The position numbers and the translations under genes are program-made. DNA of 22,218 bases from a virus, in the IMG/VR virus record IMGVR_UViG_3300021964_000603, positions 1 through 22,218 of that record. One strand, written 5' to 3'. The stretch's first letter is position 1. The number at the start of each line of letters is the position of its first letter. Below are positions 6,850 to 19,300 of the stretch, piece by piece. Below the pieces are notes generated by a model that was not told where the DNA came from, searched no databases, and saw only the letters and a program-made list of their open reading frames with translations.

Positions 6850-9800
6850 ATGAGCACAACATCAAGACAGAATAATTTAATATTAAACGAAGACTGGAAG
6901 CGCATCTATCAGACTTTTAAAAATGCTGATTTTAAGTCTTACGACTTTGAAAACTTACGTAGAGTAATTATTACATATCTGCGTGAAAACTATCCTGAAG
7001 ATTTTAACGATTATATTGAAAGTTCTGAGTATCTTGCTTTGATTGATGCTATAGCATTCTTAGGGCAGAGTCTATCATTTAGAATTGATTTAGCAAGTAG
7101 AGAAAACTTTATTGAACTAGCAGAACGAAAGGAAAGTGTATTACGTATTGCTAGAATGCTATCCTATAACGCAAAAAGAAACACACCATCTAAAGGGCTG
7201 CTAAAGTTTGTTTCGGTTAATACTACAGAATCAATTTTTGATAGTAACGGAAGAGATCTAAGCAGACAAACAATTAGATGGAATGACCCAACTAATACAA
7301 ATTGGGCAGAACAATTCATCTCAGTTTTAAACTCAGCAATGTCTGATAATACAGAGTTTGGACGTAGTCAAGGGTCAGCAACAATACAAGGTATTCCAAC
7401 GGAGCAATATAGATTTAGAACAACATCAAATGATATTCCGGTGTTTACTTTTAATAAATCGGTTGCAGGAAGATCGATGATATTTGAAATTATTAGCACA
7501 GCATTTAAAGGCGCAGAAGAAATATATGAAGAAGCACCGACTCCTGGAAATCAATTAGGATTTATATATAGACAAGATGGCGGTGGCCCAGGAAGTGCTA
7601 ACACAGGATTCTATTTACAGTTTAAACAAGGTAGTTTAGAACTTGCTGATTTTACAATTGCTTCTCCAACAACTAATGAAAGAATTGACGTTCTTAGTGA
7701 GAATATTAATAATGACGATGTGTGGTTATACTCGCTTAACTCATCTGGAGTACAAACTGATCAGTGGTCAAAAGTTAATAATCTTGTAGGTAACAACATT
7801 GCTTATAATAGCCTAGTTGGTAACACTAGAAATATCTATGCAATTGAAACTAAAGAAAATGATAAGATTGAATTAGTGTTTGCTGATGGTGTTTATGGCA
7901 ATTTGCCTCAGGGTGCATTTAGAACTTATTACAGAGTTAGTAACGGATTAGAATATGTAGTTTCTCCAAACGAAATGAAAGGAATTAATATTTCAGTTGG
8001 TTATAGAAACAAAGCAGGTGTTCAGCATACTTTACAGATTGGTTTAGAGTTACAGTCAACAGTTTCGTCAGCATCCGCAACAGAGTCTACAGATTCTATT
8101 AGACAAAATGCTCCTGCTGTCTATTATACACAAAACAGAATGATTACAGGCGAGGATTATAATCTTGCTCCTCTTGCTGGTTCACAAAATATTTTAAAAG
8201 TAAAAGCAATTAATAGAACATCCAGCGGGATTAGTCGAAACTTTGATATTATCGATGCTAGTGGAAAATATAGTTCCATTAATGTATTTGGCAGTGACGG
8301 GTACATTTATAAGAAAGATTCAGAAAAAGTTTTAAGTTTTAAATATGTAAACCGTATAGAGATTATTAACTTCATTCGTAATCAAGTTGAGAAAGTATTC
8401 AGTAATGCTGATGTTTATAATTTTTATCTTACAAATTTTGATAGGGTATTATTTCCATCTGATAATACAGTATGGACAGCAGTTACAAATAAAACTAATA
8501 TCGGAACAGGATATTTTCAAAACACAATTGATAGTGCCTTACTAAAAGTTGGAACATATTCAACTAGTGGATTAAAATATATTACTCCAGGATCAAGTAT
8601 AAAATTTACTGCTCCGGCAGGAAAACATTTTATGAAAGATGGCACACTGATGTCAGGCGAAGCAGATCATGCAGGTTCCTCTACTTATAAATGGGTAAGA
8701 GTTGTAAGTGTTGCTGGCGACGGTACAAATGCTGGCAGAGGACCTCTTGCTACAGGGTCAGGACCTATTACATTTAACGATCAAGTGCCAACTGGCTCAA
8801 TTGCAACAGCAATTGTTCCTAGGTTTGTTAACGATATTTCTCCTGCACTCGAAACTGAAATGACAAATCAAGTCGTTAACAATTTAAACTTTGGTTTAAG
8901 ATATGATACTATTAATTCGGAATGGGTAATAGTTCAAACACAAAATTTAGATTTAACAGGTCCATTTAGTTTAGGTAAAGCAGGTGATGTAACTAACGAA
9001 AATTTAGATGCGTCATGGGTGGTAGCGTTTATTAAGGATAATGATCAATATATTGTAAGAGTAAGATCTACAGAATACATTTTTGGTAGCGAACAACAGA
9101 ATAGATTCTATTTCGATAAAAATGAAAAAGCATATAATAATCTTACAGGACAACTAGTTAAGGACACTATTAACATTTTAGGCATTAACGCAACTAGCGA
9201 TGGCACCGGACAATTAAGTAACGAATATCATTTTGAAATTTCGGATACTATTGCATTTGACGACGGGTATGAAAGTAACAAAGAAATTAAGTTATCTTTC
9301 AGCGATAAGGATGACGATGGAGTTATTGATGATCCTGATTCTTTTATACGTGTAGCAGGCGCAGATTTAGATCTAAAGTATCTATTCTTTAAACAAGAAA
9401 AAGATAGTTACGGAACAACAATTTTTAATCTAGTTGATAATTCTAATAATTTAATTTTAGTTTATCAAAAGCAATCATTGATAAATGTTAATGATTTTGA
9501 TGACGGACAATTAATTTATTTTTATGATTCTGCAGAAGATAATGTAAAGCGTGTTGATAAAACTACAAACACTTTAGTATTAGATAGTACATACATAGCA
9601 CATATCGGAAGAAACAAAATTAAATTTCAGTACACACATTCTGCTAGTGAAGATAGAAGAATTGATCCTAGTGTAACGAATATAGTTGACATGTTTATCT
9701 TGACACGGTCATATGATACAGAATATAGAAATTGGTTAGCCGGAGCCACAGTTACACAACCAGTTGCTCCGACTACAGATAGTTTAAGAGTTGACTTTGG

Positions 9801-10374
9801 AGGTTACCTATCATCAATCAAAGCAATTAGTGATGAAGTAGTATACCACCCAGTTAAGTATAAAGTATTATTTGGGTCAACTGCATCTACAAATTTACAA
9901 GCACAGTTTAAGGTTGTAAAAAATCCTAGTAAATCAATTAATGACAACGATTTAAAGGTTAGAATTGTAACTGCAATTAACAATTTCTTTGATGTTAATA
10001 ATTGGGATTTTGGAGATAGATTTTACCTTAGTGAATTAACAACATTTGTAATCAATTCAGTAAGTCCAGACGTTACTAATTTTGTTATTGTTCCGAGACA
10101 GACATCACAACAATTTGGAAACTTATTTGAAATACAAAGTAAACCGGATGAAATATTTGCTAACGGTGCAAAAGTTGACGACATTGCTATTGTTACAAGT
10201 ATTACCGCCGCTGAGATTGGCATTAGCAGTACAACTAACACAGCAACTACTACAGCATCAACAACTGCTACGGCAACTACCACAGTATCAACTGGTACAA
10301 CAACTACTAGCAGCAGTGGAAGTAGTGGAAGTAGTGGAAGTAGTGGATCAGGCAGCGGAGGTTCAGGTTACTAA
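6850..10374 (+). CDS. gp6: Baseplate wedge protein gp6, extended (1174 aa)
   Basis: gp6 is the main wedge core protein; in T4 two copies with gp7 make each wedge and gp6 dimers tie the six wedges into a ring. The N-terminus is typical: LNEDWKRIYQTFKNADFKSY, FENLRRVIITYLRENYPEDF, then ALIDAIAFLGQSLSFRIDLA and RMLSYNAKRNTPSKG. Residues about 317-450 form a baseplate-J-like domain (VFADGVYGNLPQGAFRTYYR, then QNRMITGEDYNLAPL). Residues about 992-1125 are the gp6 C-terminal domain (VVYHPVKYKVLFGS, then NNFFDVNNWDFGDRFYLSEL). The middle, about 480-980, is extra relative to T4 gp6 (660 aa) and contains a DKDDDGVID loop at 819-827 that fits a calcium-binding DxDxDGxxD motif. The last 45 or so residues are Thr/Ser/Gly low complexity. 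The stop overlaps the next gene's start in TAATG (10372-10376). Identity is confident. Confidence 0.92.
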   Translation: MSTTSRQNNLILNEDWKRIYQTFKNADFKSYDFENLRRVIITYLRENYPEDFNDYIESSEYLALIDAIAFLGQSLSFRIDLASRENFIELAERKESVLRIARMLSYNAKRNTPSKGLLKFVSVNTTESIFDSNGRDLSRQTIRWNDPTNTNWAEQFISVLNSAMSDNTEFGRSQGSATIQGIPTEQYRFRTTSNDIPVFTFNKSVAGRSMIFEIISTAFKGAEEIYEEAPTPGNQLGFIYRQDGGGPGSANTGFYLQFKQGSLELADFTIASPTTNERIDVLSENINNDDVWLYSLNSSGVQTDQWSKVNNLVGNNIAYNSLVGNTRNIYAIETKENDKIELVFADGVYGNLPQGAFRTYYRVSNGLEYVVSPNEMKGINISVGYRNKAGVQHTLQIGLELQSTVSSASATESTDSIRQNAPAVYYTQNRMITGEDYNLAPLAGSQNILKVKAINRTSSGISRNFDIIDASGKYSSINVFGSDGYIYKKDSEKVLSFKYVNRIEIINFIRNQVEKVFSNADVYNFYLTNFDRVLFPSDNTVWTAVTNKTNIGTGYFQNTIDSALLKVGTYSTSGLKYITPGSSIKFTAPAGKHFMKDGTLMSGEADHAGSSTYKWVRVVSVAGDGTNAGRGPLATGSGPITFNDQVPTGSIATAIVPRFVNDISPALETEMTNQVVNNLNFGLRYDTINSEWVIVQTQNLDLTGPFSLGKAGDVTNENLDASWVVAFIKDNDQYIVRVRSTEYIFGSEQQNRFYFDKNEKAYNNLTGQLVKDTINILGINATSDGTGQLSNEYHFEISDTIAFDDGYESNKEIKLSFSDKDDDGVIDDPDSFIRVAGADLDLKYLFFKQEKDSYGTTIFNLVDNSNNLILVYQKQSLINVNDFDDGQLIYFYDSAEDNVKRVDKTTNTLVLDSTYIAHIGRNKIKFQYTHSASEDRRIDPSVTNIVDMFILTRSYDTEYRNWLAGATVTQPVAPTTDSLRVDFGGYLSSIKAISDEVVYHPVKYKVLFGSTASTNLQAQFKVVKNPSKSINDNDLKVRIVTAINNFFDVNNWDFGDRFYLSELTTFVINSVSPDVTNFVIVPRQTSQQFGNLFEIQSKPDEIFANGAKVDDIAIVTSITAAEIGISSTTNTATTTASTTATATTTVSTGTTTTSSSGSSGSSGSSGSGSGGSGY
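10312..10347 (+). repeat. 9-bp tandem repeat encoding Ser-Ser-Gly at the gp6 C-terminus
   Basis: Four consecutive 9-bp units occur: AGCAGTGGA once and then AGTAGTGGA three times, each encoding Ser-Ser-Gly in the gp6 frame, followed by SGSGGSGY. A Thr/Ala/Ser-rich stretch precedes it. This is a flexible linker-like tail and a natural site for slippage, so copy number may vary between relatives. Just after it, GGAGG at 10357-10361 doubles as the ribosome site of the next gene. Confidence 0.85.
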
Positions 10375-13300
10375 TGGCTGAGAATAAAAAATTCCCTGAT
10401 AGTGGGGTACCAATTAGAAAAACTTCGGAACTACTACCAAATGTATTTCGATCAGATAACAATGATAAATTTTTATCAGGAGTTTTAGATCCACTTGTAC
10501 AACCGGGTGTAGTTGATAAATTATCAGGATACGTTGGTAGACGATATGGAAAAACTTATAACGGCAACGATGTTTATCTAGATAATGATCAAACACTAAG
10601 AAGTCGTTATCAACTAGAACCAGGAGTTACTGTTGAAAAAGATCAGACGGTAACTAAATTTTACGATTACCTAGATTTTAAAAATATTCTAAATTTCTTT
10701 GCTAATACTAGCGAACGAGATGATAAGACAACATACCAAGAACATTATAGTTGGAACCCACCTGTTGATTGGGACAAGTTTATAAACTATAGAGAATACT
10801 ATTGGGCACCTGCTGGACCTCCAACAATTTCTATTCAAGGTCAAGCAAAATCTATTGTAAGTACATATAAAGTTAATCAAGGAGTTAGCTCGACTTGGGT
10901 GTTTACTCCCGACGGATTTACTAATAATCCTGATATTACTCTTTATAGAGGACAGACATATAACTTTACAGTAAACTCCCCTGGAGAAGCATTTACTCTT
11001 AGAACAAATTACGATACTGGGTCATTAAATTATGAACCCTTACAAACATATTTCCCAGGACAACTAGCAGTATATGATGGAAAACTTTGGAGAGCCAAAG
11101 AAGAAATATCACCAGCAGATGGAAGCAGTATTGATATTAATTCACAGGATTGGGAACTGGTTGATTCTTCCGCAGCATTTAATTCGTTACTTTATAATAA
11201 CGGTGTAACTAATAATGGTGTTGAAGTAGGAACATTAACATTTGAAGTTCCGTTAAATTCCCCAGATGTTATATACTATCAAAGTGAAACTGATCCTAAT
11301 AGATTAGGAAGATTTATAATTGCAGATATTGATTCAAATACATTCATAGATGTCGAAAAAGAAATTGTAGGTAAAACAACATATACTAGTTCTAATGGAG
11401 TTGAGTTATCTAATGGAATGCTTTTAGAATTTAACGGCGAAGTTGGACAAGAAGCATATGCTGAAGGTTCGTGGTTAGTTGAAGGAGTAGGTAAAGCAAT
11501 TTCGTTAGTTAAATTTTCCGACTTAGTTCCGCCTGTTATTTCAACTGACGTTCCGGAAATACTTTTTGATAACGAAGGTTTTGATTCACAACCGTTTGAT
11601 GATGCATCGCAATATCCTGCACAAAAAGATTATATTGTAATTAACAGAATAAGCAAAGATTCAAATCCATGGTCGAGATATAACAGATGGTTCCATAGGA
11701 GTGTGTTAGAATATTCTCATAGATTGAGAGGTGACGATTTTGATTCAGCAGAAGCATTAAGAGCAAAACGACCAATTATTGAATTTCATGCAAATATACA
11801 ATTATTTAATCACGGCGGCACTGCTAAGAAGACTGTTGATTATGTAGATGATTATACAACTGATATCTTCTCTAGTATTGAAGGAAGTACAGGTTATAGT
11901 ATTGACGGAGAATTTCTATTCCAAGGAGCAAGAGTTCTTGTAATAGCAGATGCAGACAGTTTAACAAACAATAAAATTTATACTGTTAACTTTATTAAGC
12001 ATAATAATAGAACACAGATTAACTTAGTAGAAGCAGAAGATACAAATTCTGTATTAAATGAATGCGTCTTGATTAGAAGAGGTAGTGTTAACACAGGAAA
12101 GATGTATCATTACAATGGAACAAACTGGATTAAGAGCCAGGAAAAAACATCAGTTAATCAGGCTCCGTTATTTGACGGATACAATAATGACGGTGTTTCT
12201 TTCTCGGATGCAGATACATATCCTGTTAGTACATTTAACGGCAGTAAGATACTAAGTTATAAGTCAGGAAACAGTACAGTAGATTCTGAATTAGGATTTG
12301 CGATATCATATCTTAACATTGACAATGTTGGTGATATACTATTTGATTGGAATTGGGACACACAATCATTCAAATATACAATGCAACAAACACAATTTAC
12401 CACTAACATTAATACTGGATATTACAAGATAAATGGAGTATTAGACAACGGGTGGACGTTAACCAATAAAGACTACTTGCAACCGATAGTAGATTCTGTA
12501 AAATTACAGTCGGACACATCCGACGTTGTCCTTAACACAGTTGATTGGGATGATCTTCCTGCAGATGCAAAAATTAATTTTTATCTAAACGGTACTAAAA
12601 TAAAAAATGCCTATACTAGAACTAATACTGTTTTTACGTTTGATAAAACATTTAACAAAAATGATATTATAACAATACAATTGGTTGCTGAAATAAGTCC
12701 ACAAGAAGGTTATTATGAAATACCAGTTGGATTAGAAAAAAATCCTCTCAATGAGGATTTAGATAATTTTACTTTTGGTCAGGCTGCAGATCATGTAAGG
12801 ACTGCACTAGAGTTTGATGATAGATTTACTGGGTCGTTACCGGGTGTTTCTAACCTCAGAGATATTTCAGAATTTCAAAATAATGCAAAGCGTTTCCTAA
12901 AGCATAGTGGAATATCTTCAGTAGCACTTGCATTGTTATGTGATAAGAATACAAGCCTAATTAAATCAATACAATACGCTAAAAAACAATATTCAACATT
13001 TAAAGATAACTTTATTAAAAAATCAAATGAAGTAGAATTTGATAATAATATTAATAATTTGTTAGATAACATTATTGAAGATTTAACTAGAACGAAGTCC
13101 GATCAAAGTCCATTTAGCGATTCGGATATGATCGGATCAGGTGCACATACCAAACTTGAATATATTGTAGAAGATATAGGAATTAAAACTTTTAGCCTTG
13201 CAGAAAAATTTGATTTAGAAACATTAAGTAGAACAGCAGTTTATATCTATCTTAATAATCAAATTTTACTTGCTGGTAGAGATTATGAATTTAATTCAAC

Positions 13301-16300
13301 ATTCGGGTATGTTACAATTCTAAAACAATTAGTCGAAGGCGACAAAATAGAAATTAGAGAATATATTTCAACTGCTAATAGTCATATTCCAGCAACACCA
13401 ACGTCTATGGGATTATACAAAAAATATACTCCGATGATATTTGTAGACGATACTTATAGAGAACCCCAAACGGTAATCCAAGGGCACGACGGAAGTATAA
13501 CTGTTGCTTGGGGTGATTTTAGAGATGACTTATTATTAGAACTTGAATATAGAATTTACAATAATATTAAACAGAATTATGATTCTAAAGTGTTTGATAT
13601 AGATGCAAATCTTGGAGGATACTACGGAAATGCATTATTTACAAAATTTGAGCAGGATGATGTAGTTAATCAAGAATTTTTAAAATGGATAGCAAACACA
13701 AATCTTGCATATACTGAAAACGAATATTTAAAAGAAAACGAAACATTTACATACACCTATTCAGACATGACAGATCCAACCGGAACAAAAAATCTTCCAG
13801 GATATTGGAGAGGAGTATATCAATGGTTCTACGACACTGACAGACCGCATAGATGTCCGTGGGAAATGTTAGGGTTCAGTGAAAAGCCAACATGGTGGGA
13901 AACTGAATATGGAGCAGCACCATATACTAGCGGTAACTTAATTTTATGGGACGATCTTGAAGCAGGAATAATTAGACAAGGTGAATATGAAGGGATATAT
14001 GATAGATATAAACGTCCTGGACTATCCAAACATATACCTTGTGATTGCGATGGAAATTTGTTAAGTCCGTTAGACTCCGGACTTGCAGGTAACTTTACTC
14101 TTGTTAACAACAAAGGCCCGTTTAAATTAGGCGATATTTCTCCGGTTGAATATGCGTACAGATCAAGTTCAGAATTTCCTTTTGTTAAAATAATGGCTCT
14201 GTCATTATTGAGACCATTTGAATTTATTATTAGTAATTTTGATAGGTATAAGACTAAGAGAAACAAAGCAAATCAAATTGTTGATAAAGTAACTGGTATA
14301 TTTTTAAAAACTTCTAATTTATTATTACCGGTTTCTGGCGGTACACAGACATCGGGGATAAGTTCTTATGTTTCTTCCTATCTTAAATATCAAGGAAAAG
14401 ATGTATCAGTCGGACAAGAAATGATTTCCGATCTAAATGTTAGATTAACTTCTAGACTTTCTGGATTTGTCGATAGTGATCAACAAAAATATTTGCTAGA
14501 TAGTAAGAGTCCTAATTCAACAAGTTCTAGTGTGTTTATTCCGCAAGAAAATTACGATATAATTTTTAATGTTAGCTCGCCTATTTCAAGTATTGTTTAT
14601 AGTGGCGTTATTTTTGAAAAGAGTGAAGGCGGTTGGGTTGTTAATGGATATGATGATATCAATCCGTATTTTAACTATTTTGTTCCTATTCCTAATCAAA
14701 AGGATCCTGTTATAACAGTCGGCGGCGTAAGTGCAACATTTATAAACTGGTCAGGAGACCAAACTTTTAATAATGGAGCAATAGTACAATACAGAAATGA
14801 TTTTTATAGATCCAAAAGCACACACAAATCAAGTGATGTGTTTGACGGAACACAGTGGACAAAACTACCAGAGTTACCGATAATTGGCGGGGTAGTGGCA
14901 CAGCGTAGAAGAAATTTTAACAGATTTAATTCTCAGAAATTAAGTTACGGAACTTTATTGCCAACTGTACAATCTGTTGTAGATTTTCTTTTAGGATATC
15001 AAGCATGGTTAGAAAGTCAAGGATTTAAGTTTGATAATTATGATTCAAATAATCAAGTAGTACAAGACTTTATTACTGCTTCTAAAGAATTCATGTTTTG
15101 GACTAGGCATGACTGGAGCGTAGGTGCATTGTTAACTATAAGCCCAGGTGCACAGAGTTTAACTATTGAAAAAAATGTTGGTGTAGGAGATAATTTACTA
15201 GACGGATTCTACGAATATAATATATTAAAAGATACCGGCGAATCTATAGATATTAAAAATATAGATGTTTTAAGATCTTTCCAATCATTTAAGATAAACA
15301 CAGTCAATACTAATGAAGGAATTTATTATCTAAAAGTAAATTATGTACTAAAGGAACATGTTACAATCTTTAATGATAGAACAGTTTTTAATGATGTTAT
15401 TTTTGATAAGCCTACAGGGTACAGACAGGAAAGAATTAAAGCCAATGGATTTAGAACAACCGACTGGGACGGTGATTATACATCACCTGGATTCTTGTTT
15501 GATAATGTTAAGATAGATACTTGGCAACCTTTCAAAGATTATAGATTAGGAGATATTGTTTCATTCAAATCATTTAATTATACCAGCATAGTTAATCATA
15601 CTAGTGGTGAAAATTTTAATGAGAACAATTGGAATATTTTAGATAGTAAACCTAAAAAGCAACTAATACCTAATTATGATTATAGAATTAATCAAATTGA
15701 AGATTACTTTGATGTTGCTTCTCAAGGACTTGGTCAATCTCAAAGAGACTTGGCAAGACATACTATAGGATACCAAACTAGAGATTATTTACAGAACCTT
15801 GCAGAAGATGAAATAACACAGTTTAGATTATACCAAGGCTTTATTAGAGAAAAAGGAACTAATAATTCAATCACAAAATTATTTGATAAGATTGGACGTT
15901 CTACCGGAACAAGCATTACGCTTGACGAAGAATGGGCATTTAAACTTGGAGAGTTTGGAGGTTCCGATCAAGCATACAATGTTGAAATTAAATTAAGCAC
16001 TGATAAATTTTTATTAAACCCGCAACCGTTAATTGTTAGTGAAAATAAAAATGAAAAATTTAACGATAGATATTATCGAATTGCACAGGATGATTTTAAT
16101 TATGCACCTATTCCTTATACAACTGCAATAAATCCTACTTCGTTAACCGATGAACCTGAATTAACAGCAGGCTATGTTAAGGTAGGCCAAACAGCATACA
16201 CTGTAAAATTTAGAGAAGATATTCTTAATATTGATATTGATAAGATTTTAGATAACGATCATATATGGGTAACATTTGATAAAAATGATTGGACAGTTTT

Positions 16301-19300
16301 AAGAGCCAACTATGTTATAGAACTTCCTGTAATTAATATAGATTCCCAACTTAAAAAAGTAACATTTACTTTTGATAAAAGACATGAAAAGTTAGTGGAT
16401 GATATTATAGGTGTTACTTTTATCGAAGATATAAATGGTTTTTATAAAATCACCGAAGTAACAGATTTTACAATTAGTATTGAAGTGCCTGAACCATTAG
16501 CAGATACAGCGTTTGATAGTTCGATCTCATATCCATTATTTCTAACCGAGGCAAGATTTACTTCTTACGATAGTATGGATCCTGAGCATGTTGCATTATT
16601 AAAAACAGGATCAAAACTTTTTGTAGATAAAAACCCACAAGGCATTTGGGAAGTTGTACAAAAAACTAGTCAGTACAAGCCAAAGCAACTTGAAAATTTT
16701 GGTATATCATCCCCGACAGGAGCAGGAACAAAAGTCATTTATGCAGAATCACAGAAACAGTCTATAACATCTCTTCCGGCAACTGGATATGTTGCTTGTT
16801 ATGTTGAAACATCAACTGGACTGTCTGCTAAACAAATTTTACAACCACTCGACGGATTTGTTTCAAGTGTAGCAGGAACCTTTGGTGAAGAACTTGCTAT
16901 TAGTCCTGATGATACTTGGTTAGCAATAGGATCTCCGAGAGCAAGCGGTGTAAGAAGTACCTTTAAAGGAGTATTCAGTACATTTGAAAACTACAGCCCT
17001 GGTGATATTGTCATGTATGGTGGTCAGTTATGGAAGGCTACCAATTCAGTAATAGGCGACGGTAGTACAATTAATGTTTACAGTGATGATTGGACCCCTG
17101 CAACAAATGTACAAGCCACAGAAAGTGGTAATTCTGTTGGTTATGTAGAGCAAGGAATGATATCAGTTTACAAATACTCTGCACAGCAATGGAATTTAAT
17201 TGACAACTTTGTAAGCCCGGCTGCAGATACAGATAGATTGTTTGGATCTAAAATTGTAATATCTAAAACAACTACAGGTTACTCGATGGCAGTATCTGCT
17301 CCAGGATCTTCGAATTCGAAAGGAAGGGTTTATCTATACGAACATACCAATGACGATGACGGTTGGGTACTTAACAATGATCCAAATTATAAAGGAACAT
17401 ACGAGCCAGGCGGAACATTTACTGCAACTGAAATTAAGCCTGGAAGAACGTATACAATTACCTCATTAGGAACTACTAATTTTAAAGATGCAGGTGCATT
17501 ACAAAATCTTGTGTCAACTGTTTTTGTTGCAACCAATACTGGAGAAGGAACTGGAACTGTTACGCAGGAAACTTTTTATCCTACAGGTTCAATTGTGGCA
17601 TTTAATGGATATCTTTGGAAAGCAACAGCAGATAACAAAGGCGATGGCAGTACAATTAGTCTAGAGTCAAATGATTGGATAAGATTAGATACAATTAATA
17701 CAAGTGCTTCTTTACCTCAAAGCATAAGCATTCAAGACGACGGGTCAACTTTGACTTCCGGTATACTAAGTGAAAATCAACTTGCTGAATTAATCAAAGA
17801 AGGCGACGAGTACGGAAGTTCAATGACTACAAATTACAATGGTAGTTTCTTAGTAATTGGAGCAGCAAAAAGTGATGGGCAGTATTTTACAAACTTTAAA
17901 GGGGTATGGCAAGCAAACTATGAATATGTACAAGATGATATAGTTTTATATCAAGGTGGCTACCATAAATTAGTTAACGAAGGCAGTTTTGCTGTAGGCG
18001 TTGATAGTTCAATTAGAAGTTATGATCAAAGACCTGATGAAGGACTTCCATGGTCAAATGTTGGCGATAGTAGTTCGGAACCTGTTGGTAAAGTATTTGT
18101 TTATCAAAAAAATACTCTAGGAGGATATACATTACTACAAACAATTACTAGTGGTTCATTAAGTGAAATAAGTGATTTAGATCCTAGTGAAACTATTAGT
18201 AGTGGTGATTTATTTGGTTATGATGTTACTATGGACTATTCAGGAAACACATTAGTTGTATCAAGTCCTAAAGCAGATATTAACTTTCAGAATCAAGGAA
18301 GTGCATACGTTTTTAAATTTGAAACTGATTCAACTCAGACAAGATTTAGACTAAAACAAAAGTTAGAAAGTTATGGACAATACCCAAATGAATACTTTGG
18401 TCAAAGTTTATGTATAACACCAAATACTGAAAAAATTGTTGTTGGTGCAAAGAATACAGCATATTCTTTACCATTAAGATTTGATAATTCACAAACTACT
18501 TTTGATAATAGTACAACAGGATATACTGGATATACTGGTTATTCTGGACAAGTTTACGTATTCTCAAAGAAAACTGACACATACTTCTTAACAGAAAAAT
18601 TAGATACAGAATTATCACCCAATGAATCTTTCGGGTATAGCATTGATTGTTCACCTAATGCAATTGTTGTAGGTTCACCTGATTATATTGCACCTACAAA
18701 TGAAAGTTCGGGAATTACATTTGCAGGTGATAGAACAGGAACAATTAGATTATTCACTAAAGCATCAGATGTACAACCGTTAACTGTTCTAGGAAAACAA
18801 AGCAATACTGTTGATATTGAAAATATTAAACGTATTAGTCTTTATGACACAGATTCAGATATTAAAATTCAGGACTTAGAATTACTAGATCCTGCAAAAT
18901 TAAAAGTATTAGCAACTGCTGAAAGGAATATATCATTTAAAACTCCTTACGATCCTGCTGTATATAAAGTGGGAGTAGACGGAGTGGTAACTGATGTGCC
19001 GATTGCATGGAAAGAAAAAAATGTTGGAAAACTTTGGTGGAACATTTCGACATCCAAGTGGTTATATTATGAACAGGGAGACATTGCTTATAGAACAGCC
19101 AATTGGGGAAGATTAGCAGAAGGTTCAACTGTTGATATTTATGAATGGGTAGAAACTAAATTATTACCTAGCGAATGGTCGTTACTAGCAGATACTAACG
19201 AAGGAATACAAGCAGGCATATCTGGACAACCTTTATATGCAGACGATAGTGTTTATTCTTTCAAAGAATTGTTTAACGATCTTACAGGGCAGGCAACTGA

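Larger units (their letters stand above)
16698..18767 (+). other. FG-GAP-type beta-propeller with insertions
   Basis: Seven blade-start motifs of the form F/Y-G occur at residues 2109 (FGISSP, weak), 2170 (FGEELAISPDDTWLAIGSP), 2290 (FGSKIVIS, with MAVSAP), 2480 (YGSSMTTNYNGSFLVIGAA), 2614 (FGYDVTMDYSGNTLVVSSP), 2675 (FGQSLCITP, with IVVGA) and 2753 (FGYSIDCSP, with AIVVGSP). Most are followed by a G-x-V-x-V-Y/F strand (GRVYLYE, GKVFVYQ, GSAYVFK, GQVYVFS, GTIRLFT). This is the integrin-alpha/FG-GAP blade pattern. The shortest blade repeats are 61 residues; the longer ones (120, 190, 134) hold inserted modules. Likely a seven-bladed domain used for binding on the virion surface. Confidence 0.65.

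Noticed and set aside
10082-10381. Plus-strand open frame of 99 codons in another frame over the gp6 end
   Set aside because: It is Leu/Gln/Val repeats generated by reading the Thr/Ser/Gly low-complexity codons out of frame.
10984-11320. Functional copper site in the cupredoxin-like domain
   Set aside because: The expected His, Cys and Met positions are replaced (EAF, YYQSET), so only the fold, not metal binding, is suggested.
13829-14266. 145-codon antisense open frame in the giant gene
   Set aside because: The sense strand here encodes a strongly conserved-looking block (DRPHRCPWEM onwards), so the antisense frame is by-product.
18519-18548. Collagen-like fibre segment
   Set aside because: Only about three G-x-x triplets are present and they sit in a propeller loop.
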